64,000 nt of DNA from Deltaproteobacteria bacterium (GTDB lineage: Bacteria > Bdellovibrionota > Bdellovibrionia > Bdellovibrionales > JAMPXM01), in assembly GCA_017302795.1 (NCBI GenBank), contig JAFLCB010000001.1, forward strand, positions 310,001-374,000. Direction: 5' to 3'. Both the position numbers and the translations under genes were made by a program. Below are positions 1 through 8,793 of the stretch, one piece after another. Each line of letters starts with the position of its first letter. The first letter of the stretch is position 1. Under the pieces are notes generated by a model that was not told the DNA's origin, searched no databases, and worked only from the letters and a program-made list of their open reading frames with translations.

Positions 1-732
1 CGGAATGATCGAGTTAATCAGGAAATATTTATCCGTCGAATCTTCCGCCGGGCCAGAAATGATTAACGGCGTTCGAGCTTCATCGATCAAAATCGAGTCA
101 CATTCATCGACGATTGCAAAGTTCAACGGCCGCTGTGCGAATTCGCTGAGATCAAACTTCATGTTGTCGCGAAGATAATCAAAGCCGAGTTCGTTATTTG
201 TGCAGTACGAAATATCGGCGCGATATGCGCGGATCTTTTCCGCCTCACTTTGGCCGTGTCCAATGACATCGGTGGTTAATCCAAGCCAACCGTAAAGACG
301 CCCCATCCATTCCGCATCCCGTTTGGCGAGATAGTCGTTCACGGTAACAATGTGAACACCTTTGCCTTCTAGGCCATTCAAATAGGCGGGCAAAGTTGCC
401 ACCAGGGTTTTACCTTCGCCTGTTCGCATCTCCGCAATCGACCCACGGTGTAAAATCATGCCGCCAATAAGCTGCACGTCGTAATGGCGCATCTTCAAAA
501 CGCGGCGACTCGCTTCGCGGCAAACGGCGAACGCCTCTGGCAAAACTGAGTCTAAACTCTCTCCTTTTGCGATCCGCTCTTTGAATTGAACAGATTGATT
601 TTGAAGTTCTCCATCGGCCATGGCTTGGAACCGAGATTCGTAGCCATTGATTTTAGAAACGATGGGCCCAAGTCGCTTCATTTCGCGCTCGTGGGCGGTG
701 CCGAAAACTTTCGTAAGTACCGAATTGATCAT
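1..732 (-). CDS. secA: Protein translocase ATPase SecA, N-terminal part (cut by window start)
   Basis: SecA is the cytoplasmic ATPase that drives unfolded preproteins through the SecYEG channel. The reverse strand from 732 reads [20 protein letters not shown] and continues without a stop to the window edge, giving about 244 residues. Clear SecA signatures are the Walker A stretch [11 protein letters not shown], the motif [14 protein letters not shown], the segment [18 protein letters not shown] and the Walker B-type [15 protein letters not shown]. The ATG at 732 gives the usual SecA N-terminus. The gene lies 41 bases downstream of trmL on the same strand, so the two may be cotranscribed. Only the first nucleotide-binding domain is visible; the rest lies outside the window. 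Confidence 0.95.
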   Translation of the reverse strand, partial: MINSVLTKVFGTAHEREMKRLGPIVSKINGYESRFQAMADGELQNQSVQFKERIAKGESLDSVLPEAFAVCREASRRVLKMRHYDVQLIGGMILHRGSIAEMRTGEGKTLVATLPAYLNGLEGKGVHIVTVNDYLAKRDAEWMGRLYGWLGLTTDVIGHGQSEAEKIRAYRADISYCTNNELGFDYLRDNMKFDLSEFAQRPLNFAIVDECDSILIDEARTPLIISGPAEDSTDKYFLINSIIP

Positions 733-749
733 GCGCTTTAGACTACCTT

Positions 750-787
750 TCGAATTAGCTCCTAGGCATCGAATTAGCTCCTAGGCA
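750..787. repeat. 19-bp perfect tandem duplication at the trmL stop codon
   Basis: Two head-to-tail identical 19-bp units (tcgaattagctcctaggca) occupy 750-768 and 769-787. The second copy contains the TAA stop of trmL (774-776 on the reverse strand), and the first fills most of the short gap before secA. It looks like a recent slippage or duplication event. It may slightly alter the trmL C-terminus or the secA leader. Confidence 0.85.
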
Positions 788-1334
788 CCCCAGAAATCGG
801 GGTCTTTAGGCGCGCCGCATCGACCTGGCGCAATAGTTCAAATACTGTGACCGCAACGGCGTTTGACAAGTTGAGACTGCGAACTTCACCAGACATAGGG
901 ATTTTCAGCACCCGATCGGGCCGTGTCGTGACCCGCTGGACCTGCTCCCGGGCAAGGCCCACCGTCTCCTTCCCGAAAACCAGCCAATCCCCGCTCTCGA
1001 AGCTCGCTTCGTGAAGGCTGGTGTCGCCCCAGGTTTCGACAAAAAACACACGGTCTGGATCAAAGTCGCGCTCAATCGAAGTCGCCCATGCCTCAAAACT
1101 GGCATGCGAGTCCATTGCCAAATGCTTCCAATAGTCCAATCCTGCTCGTTTTACACGGGATTCGGTGATCTCAAAACCTAGCGGGTGAACAAGGTGGAGT
1201 TCCGAGTTTGTACCGACGCATGTACGACTGATGTTTCCGGTGTTCTCGGGAATCAGAGGCTCGACAAGAACCACCCGACACAAGGGCGATTCAAGGTGGC
1301 GCTGCGGTGGGAGGAACATTGAGTCCGACGACAT
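774..1334 (-). CDS. trmL: tRNA (cytidine(34)-2'-O)-methyltransferase, SPOUT family (TrmL-like)
   Basis: The 186-residue product belongs to the SPOUT methyltransferases. TrmL methylates the 2'-O of the wobble nucleotide in certain leucine tRNAs using S-adenosylmethionine. Visible motifs are [20 protein letters not shown] near residue 30, [20 protein letters not shown], the knot motif VFGKETVGL, and [20 protein letters not shown] near the C-terminus. E. coli TrmL is about 157 residues, so this protein carries a short N-terminal extension (about 16 residues). An internal ATG at 1319 could be the true start, since neither start has a strong ribosome-binding site. The C-terminal codons fall within a 19-bp tandem duplication. 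Confidence 0.88.
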   Translation of the reverse strand: MSSDSMFLPPQRHLESPLCRVVLVEPLIPENTGNISRTCVGTNSELHLVHPLGFEITESRVKRAGLDYWKHLAMDSHASFEAWATSIERDFDPDRVFFVETWGDTSLHEASFESGDWLVFGKETVGLAREQVQRVTTRPDRVLKIPMSGEVRSLNLSNAVAVTVFELLRQVDAARLKTPISGVPRS

Positions 1335-1415
1335 CGCGACTGTATGTCACATTTCCGGGCGAACGGGGAGTTCATACTCTAAACCATGAAACCTTCTTAA
1401 AGTCCGTTCTTTCTT

Positions 1416-1812
<397 letters not shown>

Positions 1813-1832
1813 CCCGAGGAGAAGGAGAGACT

Positions 1833-3245
1833 ATGTCCCCGGCAGAGGTAATTGAGTTCGCGAAGAAAAACGGCGTGAAGATGGTGGATTTAAAGTTCAT
1901 CGACCTTCCAGGATTGTGGCAGCATTTCACAATTCCATTGCATCAACTTGAACCAGAAGTCTTTGAAAACGGACTTATGTTTGACGGAAGTTCAATCCGC
2001 GGGTGGCGCAACATCCACGAATCCGACATGATGGTAAAACCCGATCCTAAAACGGCACGCATGGACCCCTTCATGGAAGTTCCAACTCTCTCTCTGCTCT
2101 GCGATGTGCACGTCCCAGAAACGGGCGAACCGTACAATCGCGATCCTCGTCAAATTGCTAAAAAGGCGATCGCTTATTTAAAGTCCCTCGGAATCGCTGA
2201 CACGGCCTACTTCGGACCCGAAGCTGAGTTCTTTATTTTTGATGATATTCGCTACGAGCAAAATCAGAACAGTGCTTTCTATCAAATCGATTCCGACGAG
2301 GCGCACTGGAATTCCGGCCGCGACGAAGGAAAAAACCTTGGTTACAAGCCACGCCCCAAAGAAGGTTACTTCCCTGCATTGCCGCATGACACTCACCACG
2401 ATCTTCGCACAGAAATATGCTTAGAGATGGAAAAAGTCGGCATGGTCGTCGAACGTCAGCACCATGAAGTGGCAAGTGCAGGACAAGGCGAAATCAATTT
2501 CCGCTTCGACAAGATGCTGGAAACTGCTGACAACTTGATGTGGTTCAAATACATCGTGAAAAACGTGGCTCGACGGCACGGAAAAGCTGCGACATTCATG
2601 CCGAAACCAATTTTCGGCGACAACGGTTCGGGCATGCATTGCCACATGTCTTTGTGGAAAGACGGCGTGAATATGTTTGCTGGCGACAAGTACGCTGGTC
2701 TTTCTCAAACAGCACTGCACTTCATCGGTGGAATCCTCAAGCACGCGCCAGCGATGTGCGCGATCACAAACCCTTCAACGAATTCTTATAAACGCTTAGT
2801 TCCTGGCTTCGAAGCGCCAGTTCGTTTGGCATATAGCTATCGCAACCGTTCGGCAGCGATTCGTATTCCAAACACCGGTACAAGCCCAAAAGCTAAACGT
2901 ATCGAATTCCGCACGCCAGACCCATCTTCGAATATCTATCTTTGCTTGGCAGCATTGTTGATGGCGGGAATTGATGGAGTCATGAATAAAACAAACCCAG
3001 GCGATCCGCTTGATAAAGACATTTATGGCCTTAGCCCGCAAGAGTTAGCCAATGTTCCTTCTGTTCCTGCGACTCTCGATAAAGCTCTCGAGAATCTCAA
3101 AGAAGGCAGCGGCTTCCTTCGCAAGGGCGACGTGTTTTCGGAAGATTTCCTAGATACTTGGATCGATTACAAGTACTCGAAAGAAGTGATCCCAATGCAA
3201 CAGCGTCCTTCGCCTTACGAGTTTATGCTGTACTTCGACACATAG
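1833..3245 (+). CDS. glnA: Glutamine synthetase, type I
   Basis: The enzyme makes glutamine from glutamate, ammonia and ATP as a dodecamer in the cytoplasm. The product is 470 residues, against 469 in E. coli. The start follows a strong purine-rich ribosome-binding site (gaggagaaggaga). Signatures visible are [10 protein letters not shown] near residue 50, [10 protein letters not shown] near 128, the glutamate and metal-binding region [10 protein letters not shown], the loop [13 protein letters not shown] near 261-273 and [14 protein letters not shown]. Tyr398 in the sequence DIYGLSPQE matches the adenylylation site of GSI-beta enzymes, so control by GlnE is likely. It is cotranscribed with glnB and followed by a strong terminator. 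Confidence 0.98.
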   Translation: MSPAEVIEFAKKNGVKMVDLKFIDLPGLWQHFTIPLHQLEPEVFENGLMFDGSSIRGWRNIHESDMMVKPDPKTARMDPFMEVPTLSLLCDVHVPETGEPYNRDPRQIAKKAIAYLKSLGIADTAYFGPEAEFFIFDDIRYEQNQNSAFYQIDSDEAHWNSGRDEGKNLGYKPRPKEGYFPALPHDTHHDLRTEICLEMEKVGMVVERQHHEVASAGQGEINFRFDKMLETADNLMWFKYIVKNVARRHGKAATFMPKPIFGDNGSGMHCHMSLWKDGVNMFAGDKYAGLSQTALHFIGGILKHAPAMCAITNPSTNSYKRLVPGFEAPVRLAYSYRNRSAAIRIPNTGTSPKAKRIEFRTPDPSSNIYLCLAALLMAGIDGVMNKTNPGDPLDKDIYGLSPQELANVPSVPATLDKALENLKEGSGFLRKGDVFSEDFLDTWIDYKYSKEVIPMQQRPSPYEFMLYFDT

Positions 3246-3275
3246 TCTGTGCCGAAGACATTCATGACAGATATG

Positions 3276-3305
3276 AACCCGCCAAAGCTTTTGGCGGGTT
3301 TTTTA
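3276..3305 (+). terminator. Rho-independent terminator after glnA
   Basis: An aacccgccaaa / tttggcgggtt hairpin is followed directly by a run of T residues, 31 bases after the glnA stop codon. Confidence 0.9.
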
Positions 3306-3352
3306 TGCACTGTGATTGACCGGGACGGCAAAGCCAGCTTAGCTGATGGGCT

Positions 3353-3718
3353 ATGAAAGACGATTTTATTCCATTTCTGGCATACGAGTGGCTTCAAGTT
3401 GAAGATGGTTCCGTTACAATCGGAATTAGCGAAGAAGGCCTCGAAGAGCTCACTGAAGTTTCAGCCATCAATCTGCCCGCAGAAGGCGAAGAAGTTGGTG
3501 CTGACGAAGTTTGTGGAGAAGTGGAAACCGAATCCGGTCCATTGAATCTGTATAGTCCGGTAGAGGGCAAAGTCGTTGAAATCAACGCGGCCGTCGTCGA
3601 GAATCCGCAATTACTTTTTGAGGATCCATACGGGGACGGTTGGCTGTTTCGTGTCGAAGCAACTAACCAAGAAGATCTCGACGAACTCACATCTGCTGAC
3701 TCAGGCGACGATGAATAG
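3353..3718 (+). CDS. GcvH-like protein lacking the lipoyl-lysine
   Basis: The 121-residue product has the fold signature of glycine cleavage H protein: an N-terminal strand region ending ITIG-like VTIGISEEGLEELTE, then CGEVETESGPLNLYSPVEGK and the C-terminal FEDPYGDGWLFRVE. In true GcvH the segment ESVKAASDIYAP carries the lipoylated lysine; anchoring on the YSP triplet places Ser61 at that position here, and no lysine is nearby. It therefore cannot be a normal lipoyl carrier. No gcvT or gcvP is adjacent. The next small lipoprotein gene overlaps its stop codon, so the two are probably cotranslated. Family membership is seen clearly; the function is unknown. Confidence 0.75.
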   Translation: MKDDFIPFLAYEWLQVEDGSVTIGISEEGLEELTEVSAINLPAEGEEVGADEVCGEVETESGPLNLYSPVEGKVVEINAAVVENPQLLFEDPYGDGWLFRVEATNQEDLDELTSADSGDDE

Positions 3719-4058
3719 AAGCCTAGCTTACTTGCTGGGCCTCTTTCTTCCCCTTTGTGCTGCGGCCTGTGCGCATACGGTCGGAAACTTTTCACGTGAT
3801 CAAAGAACTGTAGAAACAGAATTTGTATGCCCCGTTAAACCTAGTTGCTGGCGACATGTTTCTGTTTCATTAGGTCACCCTAAATATCTCAACATTCAGA
3901 AACCTGACCCAGATTACCTGAAGTCAGGCACGAAAAATCTTTGGCTTTCGTGTGATAAATCGGAAGCCTTTGAGCTGCCCGAAGCTGCGGAAGTTTGTAC
4001 GCCAAGCACTGATCCCGAAACGGCACCCTGTGGAAAAATCGTCTGTCGACGAAAATAA
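3711..4058 (+). CDS. Small predicted lipoprotein, unknown function
   Basis: A 115-residue protein starts at an ATG at 3711 that overlaps the end of the GcvH-like gene by 8 bases. The N-terminus MNRSLAYLLGLFLPLCAAACAH looks like a lipoprotein signal peptide with cleavage before Cys20, although the lipobox (AAAC) is imperfect. The mature part is short and has six further cysteines, suggesting disulfides in the periplasm. An upstream in-frame extension exists but would read back through the GcvH-like gene. No family was recognised. A terminator follows the stop codon closely. Confidence 0.6.
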   Translation: MNRSLAYLLGLFLPLCAAACAHTVGNFSRDQRTVETEFVCPVKPSCWRHVSVSLGHPKYLNIQKPDPDYLKSGTKNLWLSCDKSEAFELPEAAEVCTPSTDPETAPCGKIVCRRK

Positions 4059-4062
4059 AAAA

Positions 4063-4090
4063 CCCCGGCAAATGTGCCAGGGCTTTTTTT
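4063..4090 (+). terminator. Rho-independent terminator
   Basis: Arms ccccggca and tgccaggg (one mismatch) flank a 4-base loop and are followed by seven T residues. It lies just after the small lipoprotein stop and separates it from the convergent MotA-like gene. Confidence 0.8.
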
Positions 4091-4111
4091 GATCGACGAT
4101 CGAACAGCTCT

Positions 4112-5014
4112 TTAAGCAGTTTTGCGATCGGCTGGCAATTGGCCAGGAGTCGTTGGAACCGAGTGGCTGCTTGGTGAAACGCGCTCGTTCACATCAGTTT
4201 CTTGCCATGCAAGGGCCAAAGAGTCCGACATACGAGTGACCGCTGTGTAGTATGTCGTTTCAACCGACAAGAGTGTGTTCAAAACACCCATGATGGCGGA
4301 AAGACCGATACCCACGATCGACTTGATCATCGCAGCAGAGATATGGACAAGGAAACCATCCATAACTTTTTTCGTGTTCTCGATGTTGCTAAGATCCATG
4401 TTTCCAAGTTCTGGAAGGCCGGCAGCGATCCCCATGAAGGTACCGAAGATACCAAGGACAAGGAACAGTCCGGGCAACGTCGCCAAAAGCTCGTTCATTG
4501 TCGAAATCGGAAGGATCCCGAAAACTCGCGAAAAATATGGATTCGTGTCAAAAGATGAGCGAACGATATCTTGAAAATCATTGCGGCCTGAACGCTCGAC
4601 ACTCTTTTTCAAGTAACCGACATGAACCACAAGTTCTTCAACAAATCGCTGAAGAGCTGCGTGAAGCATGAACAAGCGATCGGCTAGCGATTCGACCTTA
4701 TCCAGGCTGCGAAGCTTGTAGCGATCGTTGATCTCGAAACATTCGAGATAGGTCTTTTCAAGTAGGGCGCGGATCAAGCGTGAGAATGAACCCACTCTTG
4801 GCGCTTCGCCTTGCGCTACTGCGCGAAGGTAAAAGTGCAGCCGCACGGCGAACTCGCGTGCGAAACGCAGCTTTGCACGAATGACCCAGAACAACGACAC
4901 CCGCATTAACACCGCGATCACAAACATCACCAGCATAACCGGCACGATGTTGTTCGACGCTTGGTTAAACAAGTTCGTCATTAACGCTTCACTAACATTA
5001 TCATGCATCTCCAT
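4112..5014 (-). CDS. MotA/TolQ/ExbB-like proton-channel subunit
   Basis: A 300-residue inner-membrane protein has three clear hydrophobic segments (about 23-45, 178-200 and 222-249) separated by a long cytoplasmic stretch. The C-terminal part, TLPGLFLVLGIFGTFMGIA followed by MIKSIVGIGLSAIMGVLNTL, is the MotA/TolQ/ExbB signature. This family forms pentameric ion channels around a dimeric MotB/TolR/ZorB-type partner and converts proton flow into motion. The gene follows the MotB-like gene with only a 6-base gap, so both are made together. It lacks the long cytoplasmic tail known for Zorya ZorA and ends in a polar Ser/Pro-rich tail. Which of the related systems it belongs to is not settled. Confidence 0.8.
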   Translation of the reverse strand: MEMHDNVSEALMTNLFNQASNNIVPVMLVMFVIAVLMRVSLFWVIRAKLRFAREFAVRLHFYLRAVAQGEAPRVGSFSRLIRALLEKTYLECFEINDRYKLRSLDKVESLADRLFMLHAALQRFVEELVVHVGYLKKSVERSGRNDFQDIVRSSFDTNPYFSRVFGILPISTMNELLATLPGLFLVLGIFGTFMGIAAGLPELGNMDLSNIENTKKVMDGFLVHISAAMIKSIVGIGLSAIMGVLNTLLSVETTYYTAVTRMSDSLALAWQETDVNERVSPSSHSVPTTPGQLPADRKTA

Positions 5015-5020
5015 GACGAC

Positions 5021-7021
5021 CTATTCCTTCAATGTAAATCGTATGACAACGATTTGATGTTTCTTACAATTATACTTTGCACAGTAATCTCCATCGGCTC
5101 CGGCCGCATTTGATGGCGCCCTGTCAGCCGACAAATAACTTCGTCCCGATACTTTGACCAGCGATAGAAGATCTTTCTGTTTGTCGAACGTGATCTTCTT
5201 GGGATCGAAAGAGAAATCGAAGATCGACTTCGCCCGACGGTAGCTGAGATCCATGTTGTAATTCACCGCTGCTCGGTCCCTAGAAGCCATCGACTGGGGA
5301 TCAACCACACGTCCCTGGAAGGTTGGCGATGCAAACCCAACGATCTCTACAGACTCAAGCTTCCCAGCGATCTCTACGCTCTCGAATAGACTCCGCGCAT
5401 AAACTGGCAGCGTCTTTCTAACAACCGAGATCATACCCGGCTTCAAAGTCGCCGAGCCCGTGTCGAAGTATTCGTCACCGAATGAAATCGTAACGTCGCC
5501 AGTTTTGGGATCAACCTCGGCATCAACACCCGCTGCACGGAGATTCGCCTTAATCTGTTGGGCCAGACGGCGCTGAGCATTCAGCTTGTTGACACTGGCA
5601 TTCAAATCTCGTTGTAACGACTGATTTGTTTTCTGTAAGTTCTGAATCGAGTCCCCGTACTGCCGCTCAGCCGACGCAAGCTTTCGCTTCGCACCGTCGA
5701 GGTCTGTCGAGAGTCCTGCAACTTTTTCCTGCATTTCACGCTCTGCTTGCGCCAGGCGTTCTTTTAATGCGCGCTCGGCCGCTGCCTTTTCCGCAGCCGA
5801 ACCTTTCGCTGCACGAAGTGCTGCTTCGTACTTGCCACGCTCGCGCGCAACAGCTGCGTCGTGCTCACCTTTTATGCCATCAAGTATGCGTTCGTACTCG
5901 CCGGTTTTTCGCTGCAAATCGCCGACAAGCTTTTCAGATTCGCGGGTTTTTGCTGCGAGATCTGCCTCAACTTGGCCAAGACGTTTAGATGTTTGCGCGC
6001 GCTCCCCTTCGAGGGCCGCAATCTTATCATTCATCTCACGTTCGGACTGCGCGAGCTTATCTTTTAACTCGCGAGCAGCTGCTGCTTTTTGCTGTGCTGT
6101 CATCTTTGCCGCGTTGATCTGCTGTTCATACTCAGTACGTTCACGCGCAACTGTTGCTTCATGATCAGCTTTTGCTTGGGCCATCGAATTCTCGAAGTCC
6201 TCTTTTGACTTTTTTAAGTCTGTCGAAAGGCGACTTGCGAGCCTCGTCTTGCGGTCCAATTCAACTTGTGTTTGTTGAAGCTGGGCTGTTGCTTCGCGAT
6301 TTTGTCCGTCAAGGTCGGCAATCTTTTGATTGGCTTCTTCACGCTCTGCGCGAATTTTCGCTTCTGCTTCTTTGCGCTGCTTCACAGATAGATTTTTTAG
6401 GTTTTTCAACGACTGCTCGCGAGTTGCGAGATCGTCTTTGATTTTCGCGATTCTTCGCTTATTTGCTTCGATCGTCTTTTCTTGTTTCTTTGTCTCTTCA
6501 TCAAGCTCGTCGATCTTGACGTCTTTTTCTTCAATGCGACCATCGCGATCGTCGAGCATTGTCAACTGACGCTTGGACTTAGCGGATGAAACCAAGTTTG
6601 CGTTGACGATGTTTTTGATTAGCGCCTGATAGCGGTTAAGTCCATTGAACTTTACCTTTGCTTCGCGCGCCCGCTCGGCGGCGTCTTGATACTCGGCTTG
6701 GGCCGATTCCTCAAGTAGCGCCAACTGCGACTCGAGATCTCGATACATCTCGACCTCATCGCGCGACGCGCCCTTTTCAATGTAATCATCTTTCAATACT
6801 TCATAAGCTCGAACTTGTTTTTCAAGTTCGCTCATTCTCAAACTTGAAACTCGAAGCTGCTCTTGCGCCACCACCGCCGCCGCACCACCGCGAAGATTCG
6901 CAACTGTGTAGAGAAGGAGGAAGGTGACAGAGAGAACGAGGAACAAGTCCGAGTACGAAGTCCATTGATGACCTGTACCGTGCTCTACTTTGTGTTTGAT
7001 GCGGTCAAAATCGAGTCCCAT
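5021..7021 (-). CDS. MotB/ZorB-like stator partner with giant coiled coil and OmpA-like domain
   Basis: The 666-residue protein begins with a short cytoplasmic region and one membrane segment, WTSYSDLFLVLSVTFLLLY, in which Asp25 sits where MotB carries its proton-binding aspartate. Residues from about 60 to 490 are a nearly continuous charged coiled coil rich in Ala, Glu, Lys and Arg. Residues from about 500 to 640 resemble an OmpA/MotB peptidoglycan-binding domain: FDTGSATLKPGM, a following VEIVGFASP, and NMDLSYRRAKSIFDF. The chosen ATG is at 7021; an upstream TTG at 7027 adds two residues. It is far longer than MotB (about 300) because of the coiled coil. Together with the MotA-like gene it should form an ion-driven envelope complex reaching the cell wall. 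Confidence 0.8.
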   Translation of the reverse strand: MGLDFDRIKHKVEHGTGHQWTSYSDLFLVLSVTFLLLYTVANLRGGAAAVVAQEQLRVSSLRMSELEKQVRAYEVLKDDYIEKGASRDEVEMYRDLESQLALLEESAQAEYQDAAERAREAKVKFNGLNRYQALIKNIVNANLVSSAKSKRQLTMLDDRDGRIEEKDVKIDELDEETKKQEKTIEANKRRIAKIKDDLATREQSLKNLKNLSVKQRKEAEAKIRAEREEANQKIADLDGQNREATAQLQQTQVELDRKTRLASRLSTDLKKSKEDFENSMAQAKADHEATVARERTEYEQQINAAKMTAQQKAAAARELKDKLAQSEREMNDKIAALEGERAQTSKRLGQVEADLAAKTRESEKLVGDLQRKTGEYERILDGIKGEHDAAVARERGKYEAALRAAKGSAAEKAAAERALKERLAQAEREMQEKVAGLSTDLDGAKRKLASAERQYGDSIQNLQKTNQSLQRDLNASVNKLNAQRRLAQQIKANLRAAGVDAEVDPKTGDVTISFGDEYFDTGSATLKPGMISVVRKTLPVYARSLFESVEIAGKLESVEIVGFASPTFQGRVVDPQSMASRDRAAVNYNMDLSYRRAKSIFDFSFDPKKITFDKQKDLLSLVKVSGRSYLSADRAPSNAAGADGDYCAKYNCKKHQIVVIRFTLKE

Positions 7022-7211
7022 GGGCAATCTATCGGACCGGCTATTAAGAGAATTAAGTCTGGGAGTGGTCTGATTTCATTTACTCGACTTTTGGGCCTAG
7101 ACCTTGGGCAAGGCTAGTCCGGGTTTTTGCTATTTTGCTCAACCACTCGCTCGCATTGACCGAAATGAGTACAGAGCTGAAAAGCACGACGCAATTAAGC
7201 GAGGATCTGAC

Positions 7212-8792
7212 GTGACAGGAAATTCAGGATCAGACTTCAGAATAAAACTGCTAGTGGTTCATCCCGATGGCAGACGACAGAAGTTTCTAGTCACTTTTCC
7301 AGAGCGACGAACTCTGAAAATTGACCAACGGTACATTGGTTTGCCGCTCACACTGAGAGTGGACTTCGTACCGGGTTCTATCGTTTGTCGACCAGGCACT
7401 GGACACACTCTTACGATCGCTGGGAAACCAGTGAAAGAACATTCTTTGAATGTGAACGATGTCGTTGGCCTTGATCAATATTCTATTGAATTTCTAGAGC
7501 TGCCAGAGCCCCTTCCGATGGAAGAGGCAACTCGATTTGTATCAATCAATGAAATGATCGAAGCAACAGTTGTTGTTTCCTCACCGCCGAAAGACGACAG
7601 TGAGTTTACTCCACTACCGCAAGTTCCCAGTGCGCAGCTCCCATATGCTCCGCAGGCGCCGGCCGTTCGCACGAAAACGCCAACTCCTGCTCCACGTATT
7701 CCCGATGCTCCAATTGCATCACCACAAGCTGTTCAACAGCAGCCCGCTCCGCAACAAGCAGCATACAGTGAAGAACCGCGCCGTCCAGATCCTGAAGATT
7801 CAACGGCGATCATACGTCGACTTCAGGTTCCGGGAACGATGCCCGCAAGTCAGAATTCGTATTCAAACTACTCGACCCTCGAGCCTGCCAATCGAAGCGA
7901 TGCAACGTCGACTGGCACTTTCTCGCGCAACACACATACCGGGTTAAATACGGAAGCTGGAATGGAAAACCCGGATGGAGCACCTCCTACCGGAATTACA
8001 TTCAACAAAAAACATTTGATGATGGCCGGCGCTGCACTCGCAGTATTGGCAGGCTACCTTTTCATTAATCCCGCCAATTTCAAAGGATCAGGAACAAATC
8101 CGACTGAACTCTCCTCTGAGGCAGGCCCGGACTCGGCGAGTGCTCCAGCAGACCCTGCTGGTGAAATGAAGCCGATGGACATCCCTGATACTCAGGCGGC
8201 TTCTGCGCCTAAGACCGATAGCCCAGTGTCAGTTGACTCGGATCCAGCTGTCGTTCCAAATCAGGCTCTAATTCCTGCGCCAGTGCCAATGGCCACTGGT
8301 GGATCAAGTCCAATGGAGAGTCCGTTCGACGACAAGTCTGGATTCGATCCAATTGCTGTCGACCAGTTCTTTGATGCCGTTGATGCGGGTGACGAATCCA
8401 GAATTAAAGAACTCGTCGAAAAGCGAGTCGTCGACATCAACCTTTCTCGTCGAAGAGGCTATGCTGCACTTCATCTTGCCTCTGCCAGAGGTGATTTGGC
8501 GACTGTGAAATACTTGATTCGAATGAAAGCCGATACGAATGTTCTCGATGGATCAGGCGCGACGCCACTGATGTGGGCCGTGTTCCGTCGCCACGAGACT
8601 GTGGTGAAGTTCTTAGCGCCAAAGACGGATCTCAAGATCGCAAGGCAGGGTGGCGAAACAGCACATGATCTGGCTAAGCGAATGAAAATGACCCGCTTGC
8701 TAAAAACACTCGATCCAGAACCGAAAAAGACAGCCAAAAAGCGAGACACGAAAAAACGTGTCCCCACTGCCCTTCCAAACAAGAAAAAGTAA
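7212..8792 (+). CDS. Membrane protein with C-terminal ankyrin repeats
   Basis: The product is about 526 residues. An N-terminal globular region of about 100 residues (beta-rich, FHA-like in pattern but not confirmed) is followed by a long Pro/Ala/Gln-rich linker. A single membrane segment (MMAGAALAVLAGYLFI) comes next, then a Ser/Ala/Pro-rich stretch. The C-terminus has about three ankyrin-type repeats, including GYAALHLASARGDLATVKYL and GATPLMWAVFRRHETVVKFL, and then a lysine-rich tail. The GTG at 7212 with GAGGA seven bases upstream is preferred; a TTG at 7104 would give 562 residues without a good ribosome-binding site. It is divergent from the MotB-like gene, and its stop codon is one base from the convergent spoVR stop. 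Topology implies periplasmic ankyrin repeats. Function unknown. Confidence 0.75.
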   Translation: MTGNSGSDFRIKLLVVHPDGRRQKFLVTFPERRTLKIDQRYIGLPLTLRVDFVPGSIVCRPGTGHTLTIAGKPVKEHSLNVNDVVGLDQYSIEFLELPEPLPMEEATRFVSINEMIEATVVVSSPPKDDSEFTPLPQVPSAQLPYAPQAPAVRTKTPTPAPRIPDAPIASPQAVQQQPAPQQAAYSEEPRRPDPEDSTAIIRRLQVPGTMPASQNSYSNYSTLEPANRSDATSTGTFSRNTHTGLNTEAGMENPDGAPPTGITFNKKHLMMAGAALAVLAGYLFINPANFKGSGTNPTELSSEAGPDSASAPADPAGEMKPMDIPDTQAASAPKTDSPVSVDSDPAVVPNQALIPAPVPMATGGSSPMESPFDDKSGFDPIAVDQFFDAVDAGDESRIKELVEKRVVDINLSRRRGYAALHLASARGDLATVKYLIRMKADTNVLDGSGATPLMWAVFRRHETVVKFLAPKTDLKIARQGGETAHDLAKRMKMTRLLKTLDPEPKKTAKKRDTKKRVPTALPNKKK

Positions 8793-8793
8793 A

